DNA from: Candidatus Obscuribacterales bacterium
GTDB lineage: Bacteria > Cyanobacteriota > Vampirovibrionia > Obscuribacterales > Obscuribacteraceae
Direction of reading: 5' to 3'
Assembly: GCA_019747875.1 (NCBI GenBank)
Contig: JAIEQI010000070.1
Location: 1-40,555 of the forward strand
DNA: 40,555 bases
The notes beneath the pieces are model-generated. The model worked only from the letters and a program-made list of their open reading frames with translations. It was not told where the DNA came from and made no database searches. Within the stretch, counting starts at the first letter, position 1. Each line of letters begins with the position of its first letter. The translations under genes were made by a program, and so were the position numbers. Of this stretch, positions 1-8,500 are shown piece after piece.

Positions 1-70
1 CCGAACCGCCGTATGCGGACCCGCTTGTACGGTGGTGTGGCAGGGAGGAGTCCGCGAGGACTCCCCCTAT
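1..70 (+). mobile_element. Group II intron 3' end (domains V-VI), cut by window edge
   Basis: The first 70 bases fold like the catalytic end of a bacterial group II intron. A domain-V-like hairpin pairs ACCGCCGTA (5-13) with TACGGTGGT (28-36, one G-U), with an inner GCG/CGC helix at 15-17/22-24. A domain-VI-like hairpin follows: GGAGTCC (47-53), a GCGA tetraloop and GGACTCC (58-64). The element would end at about CTAT (67-70), matching the usual terminal AY of these introns. The maturase/reverse transcriptase gene, if present, lies left of the window. The call rests on remembered domain-V consensus and on the fold, not on a covariance search. Confidence 0.6.
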
Positions 71-590
71 GCCAATTTCAAGCTGAATCTTTCAGCAAGA
101 GGCACTACGAGTTGCGGATTGTAAAGAGGGCGATGGGAAAAAAGGCTCGGGCTGGGCTATGCCGAAAGGCGGGGCGCGGGCACGATGCTGTTTCTGTTGC
201 ACCTTAGATGCTATTAATTTTGATGTTGTTATTCTGCAAAAATGTTCGGGCATTTCCAGATTGGACAAGCTGCTCACTTACTAGAAGTTGTTTGTAAGCC
301 AAGGTGCCAGGAATCAAATCCCCCAGATTCTCTTAGCACCGATAACTCCACACGACGTAACAGCGACATGCCTGGCTATATATTGGCGCGAACAGTAGAT
401 AGCAAAGTGCAGCGATGTGACCTGACTCCTTCGCTTTTTTAGCTTGCCATTGAAGAAAATAGCCAGTTCCTCGGTCGGATTTGTCCGACTGCGAATTGTT
501 GTGACCACGTAATCCCCCACAAGAGATTGTTCCGAGCGTTTCGATTCGCTTGGAGAATTCTCTTCGCTCCTAGAGAGAGGTTTTGTAAAT
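71..590. other. Long intergenic region, no convincing gene
   Basis: About 520 bases lie between the intron end and the first prepilin. Open frames here are short, lack good ribosome binding sites and resemble no family I know. I see no tRNA and no strong terminator. The last 150 bases must hold the leader of the prepilin gene: an AGAGAGG-type ribosome binding site lies about 10 bases before its ATG at 591. No clear -35/-10 pair is visible. Confidence 0.5.
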
Positions 591-1094
591 ATGATCCGTA
601 TTCGTAAGACAAAGGGTTTCACTTTAGTAGAGTTATTAGTTGTCGTTGTAATTATCGGAATTCTAGCGGCGATTGCCTTGCCAAACTTCATTGGAGCACA
701 GGGTAAAGCGAAAACCGCATCTGTCAAAGGAAACATGAGAACGGTGCAAATCGCCGCCGAATCATATGCAACTGACAGTGGTGGCTCTTATAGTAATGAT
801 ACGAGCTATCAGAATTATTTGCCTGGCGGCAGCAACAGCACTCCGGGCTCGATAGGAGCTCTGCCAATCAACCCCGTGACGGGCGTTGCGCAATCCTCGA
901 TTCCTTCTGCTGGTATCACGACCTCGAACGCAATCAGTGCCGCCAGAGCGTCTGTTCCTGGCTCATTTACAGCAGGCGAGGTCGGGTATAGCCAATGTGA
1001 TGCAGGCAATTCATATGCGGTAATTGGAGGAGATCCAAACGGCAAAGTGGTAGCTGGTGTCGGCGGGAACGCCATGGTGCTTTCCAATCAGTAA
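591..1094 (+). CDS. Type IV prepilin-like protein (copy 1)
   Basis: A 167-residue prepilin-like protein. A short basic leader MIRIRKTKG precedes FTLVELLVVVVIIGILAAIA, the class III signal in which prepilin peptidase cuts after Gly and methylates the Phe; Glu5 of the mature form is present. The hydrophobic helix is followed by a soluble region rich in Gly, Ser, Thr and Asn, ending GGNAMVLSNQ. The length fits major pilins or type II secretion pseudopilins. The protein is nearly the same as the copy at 3493 and closely related to the one at 2932. It has one cysteine (SQCDAG), so it lacks the classical C-terminal disulfide. An AGAGAGG ribosome binding site supports the ATG. The role (pilus or pseudopilus subunit, exported through the inner membrane) is inferred from the family; assembly genes are not in the window. 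Confidence 0.9.
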   Translation: MIRIRKTKGFTLVELLVVVVIIGILAAIALPNFIGAQGKAKTASVKGNMRTVQIAAESYATDSGGSYSNDTSYQNYLPGGSNSTPGSIGALPINPVTGVAQSSIPSAGITTSNAISAARASVPGSFTAGEVGYSQCDAGNSYAVIGGDPNGKVVAGVGGNAMVLSNQ

Positions 1095-1147
1095 GGAGCC
1101 TTGCAGACCACTTCAGACCGTGGTGAATGTAGAGTGCAAATTGATCT

Positions 1148-2650
1148 TCAATTCGTTCGTTCCCAATAAGACATACTGTTTGTGCCACGAATCAAAGTCC
1201 ATTGGCTTGAATTCTTAAGGGCTTTATGAAGCGGACAATAATTCTGTATTAGGATGCAATCTATCTCTTGTGTGTTTAGGAACGTCGAGAAGTTATCACC
1301 ATTCAAAACTTTCACCACCTCTGAAATGGTCTGTGGTTTATAACTATCAAACTGATTCGACATGAAAGGTCTGCCTAGCCCTGTGAAGATCATCCAGTTG
1401 CCACAAATAGGATCGTTGAACAAACGAGTTTTGCCGCGTTGTTCAGGCATCAGCAGCAAAGATCTGTCAGCATAATTCAAGAGTTGAGCTTGTGCTTCTC
1501 TTTCGTTCGGAACGTCAGCCTTCCAAAGGACGCAGCCGATTAATAAGGCTACAAAAAATGAGGAGCCGCTTCGCCAGAGGTGGCCGGCGCTAACATCGCT
1601 TGCTCTTATGCAAGCTGTATCACTATTTTGTACTCTGAGATACTTTGACAAACCCAACGTAATTGAATCACCGACACAGCTCCACGAGGCAATTATACTC
1701 AGAGGTTCGAACCTATTTACGCTTATCCCGAGGGCTATAAAGAACAAGCTAACGATGCATTTTTCCAGTGGTAGATTCTTCCAAAAGAATGCGATAAGGG
1801 CGCAGGCTAAAATGGAATATGCAAGAAACGGGTGAAGATCTGGATTTTGGTATGCGGGCAAGACTTCGTGAATACGCAAATACTGTCCCCCATTTGCAAA
1901 CGACATTGCATGCGAAACAAAAAGCGTTCCTTTCGGAGTTAAGATTGTGCTCAACGCGCTGGCAATGAAAATTGCCCCCAAGGAGATTTGTGTTCTTAAT
2001 ACCTTTTTTTTGAGGGCGCCTACCACGAAATAGATAGTGATCGTAAGCAGTGCAAAGGCAAAACTAGGATGAGCATTTACCCAGAGCAGAATAAGTGGCG
2101 GTAACAAAAACAAGTATCTCGTTTCGTCTTTTCTCCTCGCTTCTTCAAGTAAATAGAGCAAAAATGCTGAATATACCCACACGAAAAGCTGAGGCCGCGG
2201 AAAATGCCAATATGCAGAGCTTACTAGTGAAAGCATTGCGAACGTAATTGAAAATGGAATGTTCCGCAAAAGCCAATTCCGCGGCAGTATCCAAAATAGG
2301 AAAATGCTGCCCACCACATTTGAAAAAAGTCCGATAGACCAGACTCCTGCAGTCTTATTAAGAAGAGAAGCAAAGATCTCAAAGGTCCATTGATATGGCA
2401 CCACGAGACGAGCTGGTTGCCACCACGAAAATAGGTCCGTTGTAGGCAAGTCCTTATGCAAAAGGATCCAGTCGCCGGTTCGGATGAGCCAGCATAGGTC
2501 TGATGACTGCCCCAGGCAATTCTTCAGAAACGCTTGAAATCGCAACATACAAATAGTAAAGAAAAGCAATCCCAGAATGGTATCTAGTTTTTTGAGTGAC
2601 TTCTGGCTAATCTGCATTTTGAGATCTGCAACGTTTCGTACTTTCGACAA
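1148..2650 (-). CDS. Polytopic membrane protein, GT-C glycosyltransferase-like
   Basis: A 500-residue protein with about ten hydrophobic segments. Near the N-terminus (residues about 50-85) it reads SSDLCWLIRTGDWILLHKD, then LPTTDLFSWW, the pattern of an Asp-containing first loop followed by 'G-x-W-I-L...P-x-x-D-x-F-S' seen in many GT-C type membrane glycosyltransferases and their unnamed relatives. A small periplasmic C-terminal part follows. The frame opens with TTG at 2650 behind a modest GGCGAG; an internal ATG at 2617 is the alternative but has no visible ribosome binding site. It lies between prepilin copies 1 and 2 on the opposite strand, converging with copy 1 (54 bp between the stops). 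A role in glycosylating surface proteins is conceivable but unproven. Confidence 0.75.
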   Translation of the reverse strand: MSKVRNVADLKMQISQKSLKKLDTILGLLFFTICMLRFQAFLKNCLGQSSDLCWLIRTGDWILLHKDLPTTDLFSWWQPARLVVPYQWTFEIFASLLNKTAGVWSIGLFSNVVGSIFLFWILPRNWLLRNIPFSITFAMLSLVSSAYWHFPRPQLFVWVYSAFLLYLLEEARRKDETRYLFLLPPLILLWVNAHPSFAFALLTITIYFVVGALKKKVLRTQISLGAIFIASALSTILTPKGTLFVSHAMSFANGGQYLRIHEVLPAYQNPDLHPFLAYSILACALIAFFWKNLPLEKCIVSLFFIALGISVNRFEPLSIIASWSCVGDSITLGLSKYLRVQNSDTACIRASDVSAGHLWRSGSSFFVALLIGCVLWKADVPNEREAQAQLLNYADRSLLLMPEQRGKTRLFNDPICGNWMIFTGLGRPFMSNQFDSYKPQTISEVVKVLNGDNFSTFLNTQEIDCILIQNYCPLHKALKNSSQWTLIRGTNSMSYWERTN

Positions 2651-2671
2651 GTTCTCGCCTGAATTGGATGA

Positions 2672-2699
2672 ACGATAACAGAATGATCTTGAAAGTCAA
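2672..2699 (-). promoter_or_regulatory. Possible sigma-70-type promoter for the 2650 gene
   Basis: Read on the minus strand, TTGACT (2694-2699) and TATCGT (2672-2677) are 16 bases apart and about 21 bases upstream of the TTG start at 2650. The -35 matches 5 of 6 and the -10 matches 4 of 6 consensus bases. Assigned by eye. Confidence 0.3.
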
Positions 2700-2931
2700 A
2701 TTGGAGAGCCCAATAGAAGCATTCTCCCAGTTGGTCTACTCCTAAGGCTAGGGCAACTTTATATATATGTATTTCTCACCAATCCGAGGGTATCCAAAAC
2801 TTGCGTTACGATTTCGGACACCCGCGTTGATTAACCGATTTTAATAATTTTCTCGTTATTGCATAAAACTCGTAGGGCATTGTCCTTTTAGCAGATGCCA
2901 TCGTAAATTTTATTGGTAGGTAAACTTTGGG

Positions 2932-3447
2932 ATGCATTTTGGAAGGCGCGAACGTAAAGGCTTTACACTGGTCGAACTGTTAGTGGTTGTGCTTGTTATT
3001 GGAATCTTAGCGGCAATTGCATTGCCGAATTACGTAGGAGCCTCTAACAAAGCTAGAACTGCCGCGGTCAAAGGAAACATGCGCACCATTCAAATCGCAA
3101 GCGAATCTTATGCAACCGATAGTGGTGGTTCCTATTCCGGGGACAGCACATGGCAAAACTATTTACCAGGAGGATCTAACTCGTTAACAGGAAGCCCAGG
3201 CTATCTCCCTGTTAACCCCTGCACTGGACAACCCACTGTTGTCGGTGATGCAGGCATCACAACGTCTGCGGCTTTATCCAATCAACGAAAAACTGTCGCT
3301 GGAGGGGTTGCTGCCCCAATAAGTGCAGGTAACGTTGGGTATAGCCAAGTCGACGGAGGTCAATCATATGCGGTTGTTGGTTCGGACAACAATGGCAAGT
3401 ATGTAAACGGAGTCGGCGGTTTTTGTTTGGTTCTATCGAATCGTTAA
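2932..3447 (+). CDS. Type IV prepilin-like protein (copy 2, divergent)
   Basis: A 171-residue prepilin-like protein with leader MHFGRRERKG cut before FTLVELLVVVLVIGILAAIA; Glu5 is present. The soluble part keeps the shared signatures SYATDSGGSYS, YLPGGSN and a VLSNR end, but is the most divergent of the three copies. It has two cysteines (VNPCTG and GGFCLVL), which could form a disulfide that the other two copies cannot make. A GGTAGG ribosome binding site lies at 2915-2920, 11 bases before the ATG. It probably forms a two-gene unit with copy 3, whose start is 45 bases after its stop. Export and peptidase processing are inferred from the family; pilus versus pseudopilus cannot be decided here. 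Confidence 0.88.
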   Translation: MHFGRRERKGFTLVELLVVVLVIGILAAIALPNYVGASNKARTAAVKGNMRTIQIASESYATDSGGSYSGDSTWQNYLPGGSNSLTGSPGYLPVNPCTGQPTVVGDAGITTSAALSNQRKTVAGGVAAPISAGNVGYSQVDGGQSYAVVGSDNNGKYVNGVGGFCLVLSNR

Positions 3448-3492
3448 ACTTAGTCGGTGCAAGTCCAAAATACACAAAGGGGTACACGAAGG

Positions 3493-3999
3493 ATGTTGAA
3501 AATTCGCAAACTAAAAGGATTCACATTGGTGGAGCTACTTGTAGTAGTGGTAATCATCGGTATTTTGGCAGCAATTGCCCTGCCCAACTTTATCGGTGCT
3601 CAAGGTAAAGCCAAGACGGCAGCTGTTAAGGGCAATATGAGAACGGTTCAGATCGCGTCTGAATCATATGCTACAGATAGCGGTGGCTCCTACTCTGCCG
3701 ACACCACTTATCAGAACTACCTTCCTGGTGGAAGTAACACTTTAACCGGCGGTACACCAGGCGCCTTGCCTGTAAATCCTGTGACCGGGAAAGTGCAGGC
3801 ATCAATCGGTTCTGCAAGTATCACTACGTCGGCCGCAATCAAAACTACCCGTACCTCGCCTCCTGGATCATTCACCGCCGGTGACGTCGGTTACAGCCAA
3901 TGCGATGCCGGTAACTCATATGCGATTGTTGGTGGTGATGCCAACGGTAAGAGCGTAACAGGTGTAGGTGGGAATACTTTGGTTCTCTCCAACCAGTAG
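3493..3999 (+). CDS. Type IV prepilin-like protein (copy 3)
   Basis: A 168-residue prepilin-like protein with leader MLKIRKLKG before FTLVELLVVVVIIGILAAIA. I chose ATG 3493 because AAAGGGG (3476-3482) lies 10 bases upstream and because it gives a short leader like copy 1; a GTG at 3457 in the same frame would add 12 residues and looks spurious. The mature sequence is almost that of copy 1, including GAQGKAKTA, the single-Cys SQCDAGNSYA and VLSNQ. The DNA differs at many third positions, so this is not a recent duplicate. A strong intrinsic terminator directly follows, closing the copy 2-copy 3 unit. Confidence 0.9.
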   Translation: MLKIRKLKGFTLVELLVVVVIIGILAAIALPNFIGAQGKAKTAAVKGNMRTVQIASESYATDSGGSYSADTTYQNYLPGGSNTLTGGTPGALPVNPVTGKVQASIGSASITTSAAIKTTRTSPPGSFTAGDVGYSQCDAGNSYAIVGGDANGKSVTGVGGNTLVLSNQ

Positions 4000-4022
4000 A
4001 ACGTATTTGATCACGTTTTTTC

Positions 4023-4058
4023 AAGAGTGCGCAGAACCCTGCGCACTCTTGTTTTTTT
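4023..4058 (+). terminator. Strong intrinsic terminator after the prepilin pair
   Basis: A perfect 12-bp stem, AAGAGTGCGCAG (4023-4034) and CTGCGCACTCTT (4039-4050), encloses an AACC loop. After one G come seven T residues (4052-4058). The stop of prepilin copy 3 is 23 bases upstream, so it should end that transcript before the next gene at 4107. Confidence 0.95.
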
Positions 4059-4106
4059 AGGGAAATGCTTGCAGAATAGGTACCAAGCACGTATGGAAAT
4101 AATTTA

Positions 4107-4613
4107 GTGAATTGGTCCCGTGCCAGAAACGAAAGAATTCGGGAGAGCATTGTTTGCGCATTTATTGCTTTCCATTTAGTGGCAATAGGTGTTGATTGCT
4201 TTCGATGGCATTATTCATTTCGGATGCCGGCGATTCTGTCAACCTATATTGATTCTTTCGGACTCTACCAAAACTGGAGAATGTTCGAACAGGCTCCGCT
4301 TGCCAATTACTACCTTTGCGCATTGATCGAGAAAATAGACGGTACTAAATTGTGGCTGGAATTTGGGCACATGGATGATTTGGGGTATTGGCAAAGACTC
4401 ACTCTTCGCAATTTTAGAAAATTCCAGCAAAGTTTTGTTTTCAATACTAGTAACAAGCAACTCTATCCACACCTGTGTCGTTGGATTGTCGCAAATCTCT
4501 CGGATGAAGATCGGAAAGCTTGCTCGGCCGTTGTTCTATATCAAAAACAGGTTGATTTAGAAAACGGCAAGGAGCAGAGGATACCATTTTTTCGGTACCA
4601 GGAAAGCCAATGA
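4107..4613 (+). CDS. One-TM protein partnered with HTTM protein (SdpA-like)
   Basis: A 168-residue protein with one hydrophobic segment near residues 11-28 (SIVCAFIAFHLVAIGVDC) and a soluble remainder containing LYQNWRMFEQAPLANYYL. This layout, one TM helix then an extracytoplasmic domain with a W-x-M-F motif, is that of the small proteins encoded before HTTM proteins, including SdpA-like and DUF5819-like partners; the similarity is in layout and short motif only. It starts with GTG, with a weak GGA upstream. Its stop overlaps the next ATG (ATGA), so the two are very likely translationally coupled and may act as a pair. Function unknown. Confidence 0.65.
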   Translation: MNWSRARNERIRESIVCAFIAFHLVAIGVDCFRWHYSFRMPAILSTYIDSFGLYQNWRMFEQAPLANYYLCALIEKIDGTKLWLEFGHMDDLGYWQRLTLRNFRKFQQSFVFNTSNKQLYPHLCRWIVANLSDEDRKACSAVVLYQKQVDLENGKEQRIPFFRYQESQ

Positions 4614-5515
4614 CATTCTGGAACGACTTCTTCTTCAAGCTGTCCTCACCAAATCCAATGGCAGTTGTTCGTATTGGATTGGCTTTTATCTTCTTCGTTT
4701 GGTTGATAGTTGCATTTCAATCTGCTGATACTTGGTATGGCGGCAATGTCGATGCCATTGTTTCGCTGGAGCAAGCACGGCTAATGCTTCCGCCTTTTAC
4801 GATTTCATTGCTGACCGTGTTCAAACCTGATTCACTGTTTCTACAAGTCTTTATGAGTCTTGGATTGCTTGCTAGCCTGACTCTACTAGTGGGATGGCAT
4901 TCGCGGATTTCGGCAATTCTCTGTTTTGTAATATTGGAATCGTTAATGCATCGAAACCCTTTCATCTTAAGTTCTTCTGATGAGCTCATGTCCCAAATGT
5001 TTTTCTATGTGCTTATCTCAAATTCTGGCCTTGGATTATCCTTTGACAGTCGCAATCGAAATCTGGATTCGTCGAATAAGGTAAGTCCCTGGGCTCAGCG
5101 CTTGCTACAGATTCAAATCTGCATCGTTTACCTTCAAACCTTTTGGTTTAAGGTAGTCCAGCCTGATTGGCAATCTGGCAATGTAATCTATTATGTATTG
5201 CGTACTAAGGAAATTGCCAATTTCCCGCTTCCTGATTTCATTGCAAACAGTCCGGAAATTTGCCGATATCTAACGTGGACGGCCCTTCTCATGGAGTTGA
5301 TTATTCCTGTTTTGATTTGGTGGTCGCCAATTAGAAGGATCGTGATGTTCCTTGCAATACTCTTTCACCTATCCATGGAGTATTGTCTGACCATTCCTTT
5401 CTTTCAACCATTGATGATTGTAGGTTTGCTTAGTTTTGCAGAGGACGAGGACTATAGGAAAATTGCTTCCTTCTTCAAGCCCCGATCCATCTCCCCAAAG
5501 CCCGTAAAGGACTGA
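4610..5515 (+). CDS. HTTM-domain membrane protein (SdpB / gamma-carboxylase-like)
   Basis: A 301-residue polytopic protein with about seven or eight hydrophobic segments. Features typical of HTTM proteins (the membrane part shared by vitamin K gamma-carboxylase relatives and SdpB) are an N-terminal 'R-I-G-L-A' helix, LVGWHSRISAILCFVILESL with HRNPFI after it, YLQTFWFKVVQPDWQSGN around residue 175 and a late HLSMEYCLTIPFF. In Bacillus, SdpA and SdpB together mature the SdpC toxin. No toxin-like small gene is evident here, so a cannibalism role is not claimed. It overlaps the upstream gene by 4 bases and ends 2 bases before the next one, so it sits in one operon with the MFS/spermidine-synthase-like gene. 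Confidence 0.75.
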   Translation: MTFWNDFFFKLSSPNPMAVVRIGLAFIFFVWLIVAFQSADTWYGGNVDAIVSLEQARLMLPPFTISLLTVFKPDSLFLQVFMSLGLLASLTLLVGWHSRISAILCFVILESLMHRNPFILSSSDELMSQMFFYVLISNSGLGLSFDSRNRNLDSSNKVSPWAQRLLQIQICIVYLQTFWFKVVQPDWQSGNVIYYVLRTKEIANFPLPDFIANSPEICRYLTWTALLMELIIPVLIWWSPIRRIVMFLAILFHLSMEYCLTIPFFQPLMIVGLLSFAEDEDYRKIASFFKPRSISPKPVKD

Positions 5516-5517
5516 GT

Positions 5518-8500
5518 ATGGCGACAAAATCTTTCGTAGTCGTTTCTCTTTTATTTTTTGTATCAGGAATCAGCAGCCTGGTATATCAAGTTATTTGGAC
5601 TCGCTCGCTTGTGCTTGTATTTGGTTCAACTCAATTTGCAACTGCGACCGTTTTGGCTGTTTTTATGGCTGGTCTTGGCTTCGGAGCCTTAGTCTCTGGC
5701 AAACTTTCAAACAAAGTCGGCGCTAAGGCGTTGTTATGGTATGGACTTTTAGAAGGATTCATTGGTGTTTGGGCTCTGTTGGCGCCTTCCATGTTTTCTC
5801 TCGCTGTGCCAATTTACCAATCTGGTTTTCAAGCTTTTCACTTAAACCCTCTTCTTTTTGGAGTGCTTCGATTTCTTGTCGCATCGATAATACTGTTACC
5901 TCCGACAACATGCATGGGCGCGACCTTACCACTACTTTCAAGTTTTGTGGCCAATCAAATCGAAAGTGTCGGTAATCGCATTGGAACTCTCTATGCAGTA
6001 AACACATTCGGAGCGGTCTGCGGAGCCTTGTTGGGAGGCTTCGTTTTTCTTCCAAGTCTTGGATTGAGCGCCAGTACTGTAATAGCGGCAGTCTTGAACA
6101 TCGTCTTGTTCATTTTGGCTTTTCTTCTCTTCAATAAGTCCGTTTCAAAAACTCCGGGCGAACTGGTATCAGCGTCACAAAAAAGCGAAGTGAATTCGAA
6201 GGAAGTCATGGCTGTCCTGGCCTGCTTCTTTGTCTCTGGCGCACTTTCCATGTTTTACGAAATCGGCTGGACTCGAATTCTGCTTCTGTTGATCGGGTCC
6301 ACTACTTACGCGTTCACGGTGATGCTGTCAACGTTTTTACTCGGTATTTTTCTTGGTAGTTATGTCTGTGCTAAGTTTGTGGACAAATTGAGAAATCCGA
6401 TTGGCGTGTTTGCGCTTGGGCAGATTTATTTATGTTTTGCTGTCTTGCTTTCTTTGACTGTTTACAACTTTCTGCCGTATTTGAACCTGTTGGTGGTTTC
6501 TGCCATAGGTAGTAATGAGACATTGAGCATGCTGCTCAGGTTTTGCGCGGCCTCGGCAGTGCTCCTCCCTATTACGTTATGCCTTGGCGCTCTATTCCCG
6601 TTAGGAGTCAAAATTTGTAGCCGAAATATCGATGAAGTCGGAGACTCTGTTGGGCAACTTTATTCCATCAATACATTTGGAGCAATCATTGGTGCTTTCG
6701 TGGCAGGCTTTCTGGCAATACCGCTTGTTGGATGCGAGAACACTTTAGTTTATGCAGCGATTGCTAACTTGGTGCTTGGTTTGCTCCTGCTTTTTTCCTT
6801 TGGAGCCATGCGCACAAGCATTAAAGCTGTAGCTGCCACCGGCCTTATTCTTTTGATTGCTTGGGCCTCGAACAAAGCATCTTTGATCAACGAAGATATT
6901 TTAGTCTTTGCACAATACGAAAAACGCGAGATTCTTGGTGGTGCGGCTGACGTACCTTCTTGGCCGCAATGGCTTGCGCGCTTAAATAGAAACATCAGTT
7001 TCTTTAAAGATGGGATTTGCGCCAATGTAGCAGTGTCTCAGATGCACAATCCACCTGTCACATTACTATTTACCAATGGGCATTGCGATGCTTCTGACCG
7101 GGCTGATATGGAAAATCAAGTCAATCTAGCCTTGCTTCCAATGCTCCTAAATTCTTCTTCAAAGCACGTTTGTGTTATTGGTTGGGGCAGTGGAGTCACG
7201 GCCGCTTATTCGTTGAGATTTCCCGTTCAATCTGTAGTATGTGCCGAAATTGAACCAGCAGTACTTGAGGCAACCAAGTTCTTTCATCATGTCAATTTTT
7301 CCGCCGAAACCGATCAACGCTGTCGTGTTGAGCCGTCTGATGGACGGAATTACTTGTTGTGTAGCTCAAAACTCTTCGACGTAATCATTTCCGAGCCTTC
7401 AAATCCATGGCAAGCGGGCGTTTGCAATCTATTCACAAAAGAATATTTTCAAATAACTAAAGAGCACCTGACCAAGAATGGACGTTTTGCTATGTGGTGC
7501 CAATTGAATGAGGTGTCACCAAAAAACCTAAGGGAAGTGATTGCTGCATTGCATGATGTATACCCGACCGTGTATCTATTTGATTCCGGGCAGGGTGACA
7601 TGTGCGCTGTCGCTTCGGCTGAGCCGTTCAAGATCAATCTAGAACTTCTGAAGAAAACGTTTGCCGATAATTCAAACTCTGAATTATTCAAAAAATTTGG
7701 TACCGGAAATTTCGCACAATTCATATCACGCTTAACAGTTGGGCCAGATGGAGTGCATGGAGCAACGGTGAATACGGTCGAGAATACGGATGACTTAAAT
7801 CATTTGGAATTTGATGTGGCTAAGTCGTATGAAAGTAAGTCCTTTCACAAAGACGACGAGCTGTGGCTGCAGAGTATTTCTGGCGATTTGGCTTCCTGTT
7901 TGGATTTTGGGAACCTATCAAACGAGAAGAAATCAGAATTGATGGCTGAGATAGGTTTGGAAACACTGCGAAGAAATGGCCCGAGGGGGCTTTATTGGCT
8001 CAACAAATCGTATCAAACTAGTCCTAATGTGCAGGCATTGTCTGCCTTGATCGAGTTGAGCATATTAAGAGGCAGCTGGACGAAGGTTGATGAGTTGTTT
8101 CGGGAGGCCGATAAGCAATTTCCCGATGATCCGAAGTTCTTAAATTTGAAGGCTATGCAATCTTTAGTGCACGGCGATTTTGAGGCAGCGCGAAAAAATC
8201 TCGAGTCAGCTATAAAGAGGGATCCCGTCAACCCTCTTTATAAATATAGGCTGGCTCAAACGTTCTCTTCCTTATACTGCGCTTCGCCGGGTCAATCATT
8301 TTGGGAGCCTTCAGACCCTAATCCTTCGATCGTTGTGAATCTCCTCAAAGAGATTTTGCAGGATAAGGTTTTTGTGAAAAAGCATCCAGAATCATTGTTA
8401 TTTGCTGCTGATGCAAGCATTCAACTTAATCATCCGGACGAGGCACTTTCGCTGTTGCAGAACCAGCGCAATCTTTTGGGTAATTCTGAGAAATACTGGA

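Noticed and set aside
240..340. tRNA-like stretch with CAAATCCCCC
   Set aside because: The T-loop reads AATCAAATC instead of TTCAAATC, and no acceptor stem can be formed.
4069..4097. TTGCAG-17-TATGGA promoter before the 4107 gene
   Set aside because: The -10 matches only three of six bases, and the start point would fall about 3 bases before the GTG.
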